Positions 22,800 to 36,110 are shown, counted from the first letter of the stretch. The stretch: 64,000 nucleotides of DNA from Solenopsis invicta (GCF_016802725.1 NC_052678.1:2954501-3018500), one strand, 5' to 3'. A program made the numbers and translations. The notes: a model not told the origin generated them from the letters alone.

Positions 22800-23470
22800 C
22801 GTTACCGCCCTCCCTACGCATCCCCACGCCGGCGAGATCGTCTGCCTCCCCCCTCTCCCCGCCTCCACTTCAACGGTGCGGATCTACCCTCGCTTTTTAC
22901 GCAACGTACATATATTCACTCACGGCCCTCTTTTCTAAACTTGCGAATCCGCTTTCTTCCCCCTTTCCCTCCGACGAACGTGTGCAATCCCTTTTTTCCC
23001 CCCTCCCCTCCCCGCCCCGCTCCTTTTCGCGATACACGTCATATATTTGAATATATCGCGCGATGCGAAATTATGTCTTATCTCATATGCGGCAGGTTCT
23101 TCCTTCGCTCGATCGTAAAATCGAAGATAAGTCTGACGTGTGACTTCTCGAACATTGCAATTGAGATCAAATAGGCGCGATGCAATCGCGACGATTATTA
23201 TCGCGAAGTAATGAACGATCTCACGACGAGTCGCTGAGATAGATACGAGTGCCCCCCCTAGGTGTTCCTGGAAATCCTGCCTTTCCCAGAGTGTCCCCCC
23301 CGAGTGCTAATCCTCGCGTTTCTCTTTGCGTCCCCATAAAAAATTTGCCGGACTCGTGATTACCCGTCTCGACGCAATATCTCCGAGTACTCTGAAAAAC
23401 TAATTACGACGGCGCGTACTTAAAAACTTTAATTACCTTCTTTGTGTAATATATACAAGTTACGCGATTC
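22800..23470. other. Spacer upstream of precursor B promoter
   Basis: GC-richer than average with C-rich runs (22840-22865, 22960-23020, 23255-23300). This is probably the proximal regulatory region of precursor B. A possible unrelated gene end lies at 23475. Confidence 0.4.
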
Positions 23471-23474
23471 TGCG

Positions 23475-23563
23475 TCATGCCGGCTCGCGCACACCCACGT
23501 TGTTGAACCGAGGAGGACAAAGGTCCGCTGCCGCTTCCTCCTCCTCCAAGGGATCCACTTCAG
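23475..23563 (-). CDS. Candidate terminal exon of an unidentified gene
   Basis: A pyrimidine-rich acceptor (CTTCTCTCGTGTGAAG) precedes base 23563. The frame encodes 28 residues (EVDPLEEEEAAADLCPPRFN and eight more) and stops with TGA at 23475-23477; an ATTAAA signal follows within about 50 bases. It is phase-compatible (phase 1) with the donor at 27241. The acidic run is the only notable feature. I do not recognise the protein. It would end about 680 bases upstream of the precursor B TATA box. Confidence 0.25.
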
Positions 23564-23675
23564 CTTCACACGAGAGAAGCGAGACGCGCCTCTCGGCAGT
23601 GTAACATTTTCTTCGAGACGTGTACCGAAGGATGAATAACGGGAGATTAATAAAAGCGATGAGGCTATCTTGCAC

Positions 23676-24287
23676 TGTAAAAAAATTGTCTCAAAATTAC
23701 CCACTGTAATGGGTGTTGTAAAGTTACTAAGTAGTTGTAAATTTTCACATATTTGTAGATTTGCAATATACAAAGGTAAGATTAATTTTCTAACTTGTAA
23801 TTAAGCAGATTGCAGAAGTAAATTTACAACATATATGGAAAGTTATAGAAACGTTATAGATATGGTTTGATTAACGTTTCATAATTGTATTATACATTCA
23901 AATATTGTCTCTCTATCATACATGTTGTAAACAATAGAATGACTACTTACTGTGCCCGCGCAGTGCGGAATAGATGCTAAGTGAGCAGAGTATGCACGTA
24001 TGCACAGTGAACGTTAATCGCATTATATTTCACAGCGATATGTGGAATATTGTTGTGTTACGTTACAAAAATTGAGATGAACGTATAATACTTAAATATC
24101 CTGTACACGTAATTTTCCATATAAAATAGGGTGCATCTACTCATTAAAAGCAAATCTACATATTTTTTGTGGAATTACATAATTTCTATAAAATTATATA
24201 ATTTTTTTATTTACAGGACTAATGTTTACATCGTATAATGTTTACATCTATTATATGTAAATTTACTGAATTTTTTTACAGTGTACA
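23676..24287. mobile_element. 612-bp element with short terminal inverted repeats
   Basis: The ends CACTGTAAAAAAATT and AATTTTTTTACAGTG are exact inverted repeats of 15 bases. The interior is AT-rich, with no open frame of note. Same general style as other CACTG-ended elements here. Confidence 0.55.
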
Positions 24288-24448
24288 GAAAAATAAGAAG
24301 TAATAATTGGGCGTGATCGATATTAGTAATTAGATTTAATCGAACTTTGCTTAATAAACGGATATTATCATTTATTACGCTCTTTTTCTCACATTGCTAG
24401 ATTTTATTGAAATGCAACGGACGACAAATTAACGCAAATGCATTATTA

Positions 24449-24841
24449 CACTGAGAAAAAATGTTTGGTATTTGTAACTATAATTGCGTGATAAAATAAT
24501 TATAATTAAGAGCTCCATTTTTGTAGTAATTACTACTGCAATGTAATGCTGGCAATAATTGTGTTTATAGTACTACCAAATTTTACTATAAATTATGATT
24601 ATTTCAAATATTAATTATTATAATACAAGATATGGGCGGTAAAAATAAAAAATAAATTTCTATGTACTAAATAAAATAAAAATTATAGTGAATATTTTTT
24701 TAACATTTATTTACTATTTACGTAGCAATAATAATTATAATTTGAAAAATTAAAACAACTAAATATATAGTTGGTTCCAAAAATTACTATAAATTATAGT
24801 TAAATTATGATAATTGCATTTCGATCATTTTTTTCTTCGGT
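24449..24841. mobile_element. CACTGAG-ended MITE
   Basis: The left end ACTGAGAAAAAATGTTTGGT followed by AACTATAATTGCGTGATAAA pairs loosely with the right end ATTGCATTTCGATCATTTTT, then TTCTTCGGT. AT-rich interior, no gene. Confidence 0.4.
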
Positions 24842-24849
24842 CTATTATC

Positions 24850-27235
24850 TTTAGTAGCGCATTGTTTTCGGAATTGTTCCTATCATTTATACGATGCAAT
24901 GCTTTTTCTTTAGCAAGATTGTTCAAAAAATCGTAGAATTAACATGAAAGTACTTTCTTCATTGAATTTGTTTTGATAAGTTGCTGGCTTACATAATCAA
25001 CATGATCAATTTATTTAATTTTAAAAATATCCAAACATTATTGCATGTGAAAAAAATTAACAAGTTTATAATTTCTTTTAATGTAAAAACAAAAAATGTA
25101 GAATTATAACATGAAAATGCTCTTTCTGTTCATTTCGTTTTAACACGTTTACCTAATTTATTCAACTTGAAAAATGTTCTAATTTTACATAATGCGTTAC
25201 GATAACAATCAGTTGAAGAAAAGATATTTATCGGTAAAAAATCGATATGCCATTAGCATATTTTAAGACCAATCTCGTGCCGATCACGTTGCGAATTGGC
25301 TATTATCATCTTAAAACTTTATTTAAAACGGTCTTCACAATAAGAATCGACTATGAATATTGGTCTTAAAAATTCAATATATTTTAATAAAAACTGTCGA
25401 AACTAGGTTCACCACCTCCTTGAAAATGAAATTTGTTTTTTATGACAAAATAAGTATAGAATAAAATCAATAATAAGAATTTTATATCATTCTTGAATTT
25501 TATATTATTTTAAATAATCCAAAGTTAGCGAAATGGTGGTTAGTCCGTGACGAACGCGCGACTTTGGTGGACGCCCGATAATTCTCTATCCGTTAAAATT
25601 TCTATTCAGAGAGCGCTACGATATTGTACATTCATTATTTTTCCTAGGATCGCAAACTTCGAGGACACTTGAAGAAGGTAAGCCAAACGTTTTGTTGCAC
25701 GTAGCTCGCTCTAAGCGTTCCGGCTGACGTAAAAGTAAACTATACTCGGAGGGAAATACCTCGATACTGGGAAATATGACAGACAGTTTGTGACAGCCTC
25801 ATTCGTAATCTCCCGAGATCTATTTGCAGACGCGCGGTTATCAACTTTGGCTACTCTCGATGACGGTGGATCTATTTTCAATCCGCTGCATTAATATTGC
25901 ACATTTTAATATCGCTGAACTGCCCGTTATCTAGATGCTATTACACATTCGATCGTAAATTACGCAATGCGTAAAGTCGAATCGACGTTACGCGCAACGT
26001 CATAGATCAAAGGACCGCGGAAGAGCCTCTTGTAGATACCCAGCGATATTAACTGTACCAGGAAAACACTGATGCACCAACGTTAACGACAATTTAATGA
26101 AAATAATCTTATCAATTTAATAACACCTTGATGAAAAATTTTCACGTCATTCTTTAGAGCAATTTTCATAATTTTTATATACAATTGTAAAATTAAAAAA
26201 AATTTTTTTAATGTTTTATGTGAATTAAAACACTTCTCAGAAGAGAAAATCTTTCTTTTTTTTTTTGCAATTTCTTGTATATATGAATTTTGAAATATTA
26301 TTTTAAGATTTCTTATTTTATAATTTATATTGATTGGGAAATAATTTTTTATATATAATTATATATCAAATATATTTATATAATATAATTGCATATAATT
26401 ATATGTAAAATATTTTTTTCCAGTGGAGAAAACTTAAGAAAGGTATAAACATTTTTTTTTTTAGAAATCTTTATAAATTTAAAATATGAAAAATTCTTAA
26501 AAAGTTAAAATATTACGAACTCCTTTCCAAGGCAATATTAATGAAACAAATAGATGATGCTCTTGTTTTAATAAAATGCTACTTATTTCATTAATTATTG
26601 AATTGACGAAATTATTTTTTAATTGTGCTCTTAGCTGATGCTGTTTAATGCAACGTCTTTCCTTTTCGCAATAGGGAGAAAAAAAACGTGCCAGAATAAC
26701 ATAAATATATAATAATACGTAATAATGTATTATTATATCCTGCAGTTTTTGTTTGTCTTTAATTTATGTAGAAGTGAAATGCGTAATTCGTGTGTCCGTT
26801 TAATTTGTCTTATCGATCGGCTTTAAATGCGTCGTGTATTATAGGCTCGTTAATCTTGCAACGGACAGGGGTGCATACTTCGTGCAGATGCACTTGAAAT
26901 TCCGTATTGTTTTCGTAACGAGATGCGGCTCTCAGAGATAGCCGCTGTCTAACTTCGGTGATTACGGAACATTCAAATATTTCGCTTCTCGAATTGGTCC
27001 GTCGCGTTGGTCGACCACCAACGGCGTTAACACCTTATCGCGCTTAAATCGCAAATACCAGCGAATGACGCACAAATTGATAGTCGTTAAGCACGCTGAC
27101 GACCGCTTATCGTACACACCGCGATATACTATATTTCACGCTAAAAATAAGGACCGCCAAATATTTCTCGCGAAACTCTGATAATACATCGGAAATTGCC
27201 TACGTCATTGTTTCGTCACTCACAGAGACTTCGAT
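24850..27235. other. Spacer, no gene seen
   Basis: AT-rich except 25500-26080 and 26780-27230, which are GC-richer islands with no long frame. I see no motif, RNA gene or repeat structure here beyond poly-T and TATA-type runs around 26270-26460. Confidence 0.4.
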
Positions 27236-27241
27236 ACTTAC

Positions 27242-27374
27242 ATTGTTCTGCACGAGCTCCGGAATTTCCCAATGAGAATCGATAGGTTTCGTACGCAGCG
27301 TTCATTAATCTCAGCGTGTTGGCATTTCCGTTGTAATTGTCCGTTCGCAGAAAGATTCCATCGTTGGACTTTGC
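27242..27374 (-). CDS. Candidate internal exon of the same unidentified gene
   Basis: A consensus-like donor GTAAGT at 27236-27241 and a weak acceptor (GGCTGTAG) bound 44 codons plus one base. The frame reads NDGIFLRTDNYNGNANTLRL and then MNAAYETYRFSLG, a balanced composition unlike the spurious frames nearby. Phase 0 in, 1 out; joined to 23475-23563 it gives a continuous reading frame to a stop. Another frame (27238-27456) is also open here, so the call is tentative. No family recognised and no start exon found. Confidence 0.25.
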
Positions 27375-27479
27375 CTACAGCCTTTTTAGTCATGGCTTTT
27401 TGACTACCCATATCCCATCTCTGACGCGTACGTTTCAACCGCAAGAGTCTCGTCACTCATTTGTGACGTTCCATTTACC

Positions 27480-28689
27480 CGATTACAAATGGTTTTACTA
27501 AAAGATATAACAAAAATATAAAAATTATATCAGTCATTTATCTCCCAGAGCGCTGATGAGACTTTTCAAGTGCTAATTCAAGTTTAGTGTAATTTCTCTT
27601 TCTAAAATTTTGATAGTTTAAAATTACATTTAATAGCATTACATCGTAAATTTCGGCTTCATGTAATGGATTGCGTTTTAAAGATCGACAAAGTATTCAG
27701 CACGCGGTTCGCATGAGTTGGAAATTGTAATAATAAAATTATTATATACACACGAACATTCAGTGTCGGTTCATATTAATATTATTTCGTTAGAGTTCTG
27801 ATTTAATTCCTCCAACCGTGGAAAAAATTTTTATGTATAATTATATATGTATAATTATTATGTATTCATTTATATACGATTATATAAAATTATATATCCA
27901 TTTGTATGTATAAAAAAATTTTTTCCCGGGAAGCTCAATTTCTTTCAATGTATTATAATGGTTGTGACTCGCGGAAATGACCATTTTGTTGCAGTTTTAG
28001 GTAAAGAACTTTTGAATGAGTAAATGAATTTTTGCAGGAATACTAGAGTTCTATTAATATACGCAAAAAATTTGATTTAAGTAATAACGCTAATTTCTTA
28101 TCAAATTTGCAAATAAACATTATAAAACACGATTTTATATAAAAGTCAAGACCAGACGAAAAAATTAAATAATTTTTAAACCAGAGAAATAAGAGAAATT
28201 GAAGAGTTTGTTCATTTTTCGCGAGAAATGCGATGCAGAGCGACTACTCTATTTAAGTATAGAATAGAATGAGATAGAAAGAACTACTACCAACTACTAA
28301 CATTTGAAATTAAGTTTACAATAATAACATATTTCATAAAAAAAAACTTGATTTTTAGAGTATATGATAATTATTTTTTTATATCAGAGGGCTCAACAAT
28401 AACGGTTTGTATGTACGATTGTGTAATTAGGTATAATATATTACAATTGTAATTTAAAATATAAAATTATGGTGAGATATGGCAACATTGTCATTTCTGA
28501 ACAGTTGATTGCACTGAACTTTGACGTTACATTGTAACATGGTTGCTGCTAGTCGAAAATTTGAATTGACATTTGTCATATAATGATGTCAATGTCTAGA
28601 CGATGAAAAGGGAAAATTGTCACTGAACGACAATATCGAAAGCGACAATAAGCAGGACAAAGAAGAAAATAAATATCATTATAAGAGAA

Positions 28690-28735
<46 letters not shown>

Positions 28736-29805
28736 AACAGAAGAGGACAAACAGACAGATAGATAAACAAATATAGAGTAGGTTAAGTATGACAGTTGAT
28801 TGAAAATCGTGCGTATTAAGTAAAACAAAATTGTCACATCTCTTTAAAATCCAACATTTTTGATAAAGGACAGCAATAGCTTCTCGATTTATTATCGTTT
28901 GTCGCACAGAAATCGTGCAGTGAATGTTAATCGCGTTTTTACCAACTCTTTATTGATATATGTAGTTTATTATGAAAAGCTTTTATTCAGACGGTAGCAT
29001 TATTTACGTAGTTACAACGGAATAATCACCGTCTCCATACACCTGCCTTACTCCTACTCATAAGAACATACGTAAAAATCACAATTTTTAGCTTTGGATT
29101 TCTCACAAATTATATAAACAAACTCCGCAAAATTTGAACAGTAAATGTGTTACGTTGCAAAGAATGTAATATTGAATTTATGCAATTCGTAGCATTTTCA
29201 TAAAGGTGAACAGACTCCTTAAATTTTTTATACAGACACTCAACGTAAAACAGAACGATCTATAAAATTTTGAAATTTCTGGTAATACTTTAAGATGTGA
29301 CACATCTTATACTAATATGTAGCAGTTAATATGACAAGATTAAAGATCCCCGTATTTCTCTTTAATACTTTTATAACGTAAAGATCGATTCAAGCCGAGA
29401 AATTTGTCATGCCTTTTCTCTTCTTTCTCGGAAAAACGTTCGTACTTATGATACCCTTTGTAATGTTTAAGTTTTTATCGAAACTTTGTAGCCGTTGTAA
29501 TCCTGCCGTTTAAAGTACGTCTTTTAATCAAAACAATAACGTCGAGTAATCGGGGAATTATACTTCTATCCGAGGTTTAATTAAAAGAAGGCGATTCCGA
29601 TCGGAAAGAAGAAAGAATTAATTTATTTCTTAATAGAGAGAGAAAGAGAAGGAGACAGAGAAAAGGCGTTCTAGAAATGGACAACTCGTAAATTATTTAT
29701 TACGTCTGCTTCAAGTATCAGCTAAGGGCTGTACAATATATCTTTTCTTCGTATCGTCTCGAGTCGTTATCCGTTTCTCGCCGCTTCTGGCGCGTCGTGT
29801 CGGAA
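27480..29805. other. Spacer with a (GA)n microsatellite
   Basis: AT-rich; (GA)n at 28693-28734 generates the Leu/Ser-repeat frames on the minus strand (28576-28907), which are artefacts. A GA-rich patch occurs at 29636-29660. No gene. Confidence 0.5.
28693..28734 (+). repeat. (GA)n microsatellite
   Basis: Pure GA dinucleotides for about 42 bases. Confidence 0.9.
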
Positions 29806-29820
29806 TAAATAATTTATTTT

Positions 29821-30671
29821 CAGTGCTCGATGAAACGGAAAGGCATCACGCAACCGCCACCTGCGATGCACACTTGCACTTTGCCCAAATTCTCGTAAAC
29901 ATCCGCGAGATAATGCGGCCGAGAGATAATACTAGACTCTATGACCTAGATTATTACCGCCGTAAATGCAGTTATATTGGCAAACATTGCGGACCGAAGT
30001 CTCTCAAAATATCGGAGGAGAATTACGACGCCGACATAGTTGTTGTAACGCGCGTCTCTTTATCTATTTTTGTAAGACTGAATGCTCCCCCTGCATTACA
30101 TCGTGACGGGCGCTTAAATAATTTATATAGAACCTTTTATCCGATTCTCTTACTTGGCGCTATCTGTCGTCGTCGAGATAAATATCGAGAAAAAACATTA
30201 ATTATACAATGCGCGATACCGCTAAAACTTTTTGTCCTCTTTGCGCGCTTTCACGCGCAATACTTTTGCGCGCGATATCGTCTGTTTGCACGCGCGCTTA
30301 GTCACGTATAACGCTCGTCGCAAGCACGATGCGATGCTCATAACAAACGCACTCCCGATATTTCGGTAGCAAAAATTTGCGCAATGTGTTTGAAATTGTT
30401 TGGAAAACGCGAATCCTTCGAATAGCCTGACGGCATGGCCGAAAGTCCGCCGTACCTTATGCGGCGGAATTCGTAGAAATGCTTATTAATAAAAGACGGT
30501 GAAACATCGTTCCGGCACTCGCCGCGGGGGGCGGCTGTCTGCTTCGAAGAGGGTGATCGTAGGCGTAGTGCCTTGAAAGAATCCGAAGATGTGTCGATAT
30601 CGGCACGTGTACGAATTGTCTGCGGCCGACGCGACGCGGCGGGCCGCTCAATGCCGATTTTTCAACATTAA
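29821..30671 (+). CDS. Candidate two-exon gene fragment (29821-30071, 30477-30671), strand unresolved
   Basis: A near-ideal acceptor (AATTTATTTTCAG) precedes 29821. The frame is open for 83 codons to a GTAAGA donor at 30072, phase 0 out. A second block starting at 30477 after TTCGTAG is open in phase 0 for 64 codons to TAA at 30669-30671. Neither segment resembles a family I know. The minus strand offers a competing, also phase-consistent model (30619-30456 joined to 29931-29820, ending in TGA followed at once by AATAAA). At most one is right, and both may be chance frames in a GC-rich island. Confidence 0.2.
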
Positions 30672-32465
30672 TTATTATACATGAGTTCATAATTTATGGC
30701 TGCGAAGAAATATAGTCACGTATCGCATTGTCATACGCGGAGAGAATTTCTGCGTGAAATGTATCCCGAAAATCATGGCGGTCGTGACGTAGTCATAAAC
30801 GTTGTATTCTTTTTAAAAGAAAGGCGTGTAAAAAATGTATCGTTGCTTTTCCAATTGGTTCTGTTTTTCTGCGCTAACTTCGCGAGCGGCTGTCTTCGCG
30901 AAGATCGCGTATTTTGACTTTGTGTATTGAGGGGTTGATAATGTAATATTAAATTTGTAATTTGTATGTAAATTATGTAATAACAAAGACTCTGTAGCGC
31001 GCGCGCGCGCCTGTTTTGTCCAGTATTTCGAAGAATTGTATGTAATTATCTCGAAAAAGTATTGAAACGACTAAGCTCCACTTGTTTATATAAAAAATTT
31101 TAAATAGAAAAAGTCAAAAACGAGCACAAAAATTAGGTAAAAAACACGATAATTCGAAAAAAAATTCTCCACGGAACATTTTAACTGACAATGAGTTATT
31201 CTCAGTCAAGAAATTATATTGATAAATAAATCATAATTTATTTAAGTCAGGAAAAAAATTATAATGAGTAATTAAAAAGAAAGTAAACAGCACATTAACA
31301 TAAACATTATGAAACAATATCACATTCAATCGTAGGTGATGACGTAGGTCAATCGCGTGCACATTATATATAGATATAGTGACCATTAAATAGAAAACAT
31401 GGTTACATTTATTTTATTGTTTAATAATTATTTAAATAATCGTTTTATAATCATTTAAATAATCGATTTTTCCTTCATCAATGCAATCGGGTGACGGAAA
31501 AACTAGGCAAACTTCGACAGCGATTGGAATATTGTAAAAGTGCAAGATATCCAATTTTTTTTATCAATGACAAGCTATTGAGTTAATATATAAAAAGTGC
31601 AGATAAAGATCGCTAATGTAAGATGATAAGAGTATTGGAAAGAAATTTTTCCGCAAAATTATAACTCACGTTCAATTATGTAAAGAAAGAGGCAAATATA
31701 TATTGCTCCACAACTGAACGTCACGTTTCGTTCTTATCGCAAAGCAAATGAAGCAGTGAAGAACAGTTGGCAATGTATGACGTACTCATACAGCATTGAT
31801 TATTGCAGAGCTTTCAGAAGAGTTGCAATCTTTCACATTTCATGTGAAACATGTCTGCAAAATGTCATATATGCAACAGAAATAATTCTAAATTCTTGTG
31901 ATGTAAAATATTGCAATAGAAATGTTGCTAAAATTTATTACATGCAATAAATTTCCAAATTTGCCTTTTCAAAATTTGCTTTCGCCAACTGGTCAAATAA
32001 AAATTTTTTAAATTCACTTATGTAGTAGGAGTACAAGAATGTTATGCAAATAAAATATTATTTTCTTATATATATTATAAATTCTTTTTACTACATGTTT
32101 CGGAAATCAAATTTACATTTATTATATTAATCAGATTGCAATAAACAAAAATGTATTGTAGATTAAAACACTAATTTTATACATAATTGTTATTGTAACT
32201 TTTTAATTCTTGTAATTCTCTTTGAATATACTAAATTTAAATATTATTTCTGAAATACTTTAAATTTAAAATATTTCATACACATCGTTTTCTTTTTATC
32301 ATATTTAGAGAATTACGATCAACAATACTTCAGAAAGATTTTAGATTTTTTTGGTAACCTTTCAGCAATATTTTTGCAACATTTCAAATGTAAGAATCGC
32401 AGACATTTTACTATCCTAAAGACATCTTTAAACCATTGTAGATATAATGTGAAAACTTTCTAAAA
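30672..32465. other. Spacer, no gene seen
   Basis: A (GC)n-like patch sits at 30997-31012. Otherwise AT-rich. The plus frame 30696-30917 and others have no supporting features. Confidence 0.45.
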
Positions 32466-32480
32466 TGTTTCATTTTTTTA

Positions 32481-32611
32481 GTTAAAATATTTCCGAGACA
32501 TTTCTGAAAAATTTTGCTGTTGTATTTTACATCTTTGGGTTTCCTTTTTTTTTAGTTGAAATATTTCCGAGACATTTCTGAAAAATTTTGCTGTTATATT
32601 TTACATCTTCA
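32481..32611 (+). repeat. Two-unit tandem duplication, 74-base period
   Basis: GTTAAAATATTTCCGAGACA at 32481 recurs as GTTGAAATATTTCCGAGACA at 32555, followed in both by TTTCTGAAAAATTTTGCTGT. The second unit directly abuts the TIR element at 32612. Related sequence occurs near 61140-61230. Confidence 0.75.
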
Positions 32612-33314
32612 AGGGGGGAAGGTCATGTCAATCGATTTTTTTTATTGCATATATATATATATGCACTAAAACATTTCAAGAATTCAAATTTCAAGTCCTC
32701 ATATTGGAGATCGATGTATTAACGCTCTTACAGGCAAGTTTCTACCTGCGCGTCCAATAGAGTCACGCGCGTTTCAAACTTTGAACGCGTTTTTCTCGAA
32801 ACTATGTCTTTTAAAACGGCGTGCAAGATAACTCAAAAAATATTCAATCTGTATAGCTGAGACGGTGCATGTTTATTTTTCACTAAATTCTCCACCGGAA
32901 GGACTAAAATTTTCCAAATTTCTTTTACACATGATAAAGATGAAAATTTTATGCGAAAATTGGACATTTTTTTCAAAACTGCGTAAAATTTTTATTCTAC
33001 TACTTTTTACTATCGGAGTTTAGTCTTTCCGGTGTGCAATTTTATCAAAAAGGAGATTTGTTCGATTTTTTATTTCAGGACGAGATAAAAAAGTACTGCA
33101 TTGCACGCCATTTGACTTTCTCGAAAACCAGGAGAGCGAGCGTCATTACGCCGCCATATTTGAACTAATTTGGTTTAACAAATTTTTTTCTACATCTACG
33201 AATTGTAAGAAATATGTGAGAAAAGTTATGGACAGTTCATTAAAAGTTTTGTGCCACAAAAAAATTTATGAAACTCAGCTTTTTTTCGGCCGATTACATG
33301 ACCTTCCCCTCCCT
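32612..33314. mobile_element. 703-bp TIR element (GGGGAAGGTCATGT ends)
   Basis: The left end AGGGGGGAAGGTCATGTCAA and right end TTACATGACCTTCCCCTCCC are inverted repeats of about 24 bases with few differences, continued by poly-T/poly-A. The interior has moderate GC with no long frame, so it is non-autonomous or a degraded copy. I cannot assign a superfamily. Confidence 0.65.
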
Positions 33315-33465
33315 AAAGCTTATTATTAGAAAGCGACTCAAATAAACAAAAATAAGAAATCAAAATTCAGTGTTTTGGTGAACATTTCAATTCATTGTTG
33401 TTTCATGTGTGTCGTTTCAAAAATTAATCGTTTATGATAATTTGATTTTTAGTTAAGAATTTTAA

Positions 33466-33879
33466 CATTGCTTCAATCAAAGGAGTGGTTAATATCAAAT
33501 TAAAAATATAATTTGTTATTTGCCCAAAATGTCAGTACAACAAAATTTTATAAATCGTAGATATTGTTATTGTAGTCAAATTTTATTTTAACATTTTGTA
33601 CCTTAATGAAATTGTTGATTTTAATAAGGTTTCTAAAAACGGTAAAGTTAAATTATTATCCAAGAGAATTTTTATAATTAGTTCTAAATTTGTTGGTAAA
33701 GAAATGAGATGGAACAGCAAAGCTACTCTGATCTATATGTATATGATTTCGATTTTGTGGCATAACGGATATTATGAAAAATATGACGAATGCCTTTCTG
33801 AGGAAGTCTTTTTGTGAAACAAATCAATAATAATAATGTTGTTAATAACTTAAAAAAAACTAAGAAGTTCAAACTATAT
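33466..33879 (+). repeat. Duplicated 410-bp module, copy 1
   Basis: Nearly identical to 55651-56063: both run from TCAATCAAAGGAGTGGTTAA through AATAAGGTTTCTAAAAACGG to AACTAAGAAGTT(C/T)AAACTATAT. Small indels separate the copies. The frame 33596-33817 (73 codons) is not conserved as an ORF in the other copy, so it is unlikely to be a gene. Confidence 0.8.
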
Positions 33880-36110
33880 ATGATTTTCCTCCAATTCCAA
33901 AGTAAATTTTGTTAACTTTTATGAAAATTATTAAATGTATTATCCTTTTGCAAGTTGCGTAGGGTTTGTTGGATTCCAAGTGTAATTAAAAGCGCAAAAT
34001 TTTTTCAAAAAACGCATCTCTAGCGCTTATTCCTGTGAATTAAAAAAGAAAAAACAATATATATTGCTTTTCATTTCAGGATCTTTTGGGTACCATTTGA
34101 CTCTTGACTTTTAGCCACGTGTCTTGCGAAAGGTTAAGAATTACGTCAATTTTGCAGGTGCTACCATAATGGGTAATGCTTACCTGCATATCGATAGTAG
34201 AATTTACATTAATTTGTGAGTTTATATTAATAGTATATAATGCCTTTTTTTCTATATCCTGTAATGTGACATCAGCTATGGGAAATAGAAATGATCGTAT
34301 TGTTGGAATACCAACAGTCTGTTTATAGATACACTGAGAAAAATTTTTTAAATGAAAAAAATAAATTTCTTAAAATCATATATTTTTACACTCATTTCAT
34401 TATTTTTACATAAATGCAAGCATTTGTTCTGTTTAAGTAAAAATATTTACTTTTAAGTAAATAGATATATGTTATCTTGAGTATGTAATTTCGTATTTTT
34501 ACATTTAAATAATGATTTTACGAATAAGTTAATAATATTATTAAACTTAAATTATTTTCTTAGATTAAAAAACCTAATTATCTTGAATATAAAAATGATT
34601 TATTTAGTAAATATTTTTTAGAACTGCAAAAAATTACTTGATTAAAAATTATTTTCCGGGGAGGGGGGATACTATACATTCTTCTAAAAGCGTTAATATT
34701 TTTACTTCATGTCTACGTTTCAAGCCCAAAGAAATATGCGGCGCGCAGTTTGAATCCACAATTGTAAAAATTAAAAATTATTATTCGATACCAAGAACTG
34801 CTGGAACTGACATGGATTTTCTATTCTTGTGTGTTAAAAATTATTTTATTTTATTTTATTTTATTTACATAAATATTTCAATTAAATAAATTTTAACTTG
34901 ATTGCAAGTAAATAAGCTATTAGGACTCATCGAGTAAATAATTATTTTTGTATTAAGTAACATTTTGTAAGACATATTTGTTCTCTCAATGTAGTGTTAT
35001 TAAATATTGTGAAATACGTTGAAATTAATACAAACTTAATACGGACTTAGGCAAATTTTTCGAAAGAAATAGTAGCAATGTTTGTTTTAATTAAAGATTA
35101 TCGAATGTTATTGGATTTTTTATAACTATATTACAGGTTATGAATCGCATTTATCCATCGCAAACATGACATTTCCTTTACCGGACGCATAAAAACAACA
35201 TTACGTCATTGATTTGTACTCCACCTATTTCCATCGATAACAAATAATTAAATCAACGGCGTATGATTATTTAAATGTTTTATTTTGATGGCGGCTACAT
35301 TTTCATATTTATAAATAATATGTATGCGATTGACCCATGATATTACCTCGTAACGTGCGGTTTGTTTATCAAGGAATTACTCACGAATAGGCTGCTTGAT
35401 TGATTTTCAGTTTTTTGAAATTTCCTGCGATTTCAACATGAATTTAACGTGATTTCAATTTTTCATAAATATACAATGATTTGGAGTGATTTCGTATAAT
35501 TTCAAGTAATTTTAAGTGATTCCAACTGATTTAATGTTTGATTTCATGTTTAACTCATGATTTTAACGTGATTTTTTAAAGATTTGATATATGTTAAAGT
35601 GATTTTTAATTTCAAATTGATTTCGATAATGGATGCTTGTACTGTTAAAAATGTCACGAAATTCAATGTATTTTTAAATTACACATTAAATTTAATGTAC
35701 CTATAATTGAAAATCCATATGCATTTAGTACACTTTTGGCAACATTAAATTTACATTAAATGTATGTACATTAAATGTTTTTAATGTACTTGCGTGAAAT
35801 TTGCTTTCGTTACATAAAAATTCTGCTGCCGATTTTTAACAAAGTGACTGACTTTGTGAATAACCACCTTTTTTTTAATTATTATATTTTTTTTCTTCTG
35901 ATACTGTGAATGACTTATTTAACGATCTATTTATCAATATAATATCTCAACTAATAATTGAAGGATACTTGAGTACAGTCGAAGCATTCTATATAGAACT
36001 TTTTTTATTTTCGAAGTGTTATTACGCTTTTTATTCAATTTTTATGCTTGTTGTTGACCTTTTTTAATTTTCTTTAATTTACAACAAATTAGTAAGGACT
36101 CTCGAGATTC
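33880..36110. other. AT-rich spacer with mobile-element pieces
   Basis: A CACTGAG-ended element probably spans 34331-34999 (ACTGAGAAAAATTTTTTAAA to TTGTTCTCTCAATGTAGTG). A repeat at 35638-35848 (TTAAATTTAATGTAC-type and ATTCTGCTGCCGATTTTTAA) recurs at 44893-45058. No gene. Confidence 0.45.
35638..35848 (+). repeat. Interspersed repeat, copy 1 (ATTCTGCTGCCG family)
   Basis: Shares GAAATTCAATGTATTTTTA, ACATTAAATTTACAT and TTCTGCTGCCGATTTTTAAC with 44893-45058 in the same orientation; a diverged inverted relative lies near 60960-61130. Confidence 0.6.

Noticed and set aside
28576..28907. Two minus-strand ORFs with Ser-Leu repeats
   Set aside because: Created by the (GA)n microsatellite at 28693-28734.
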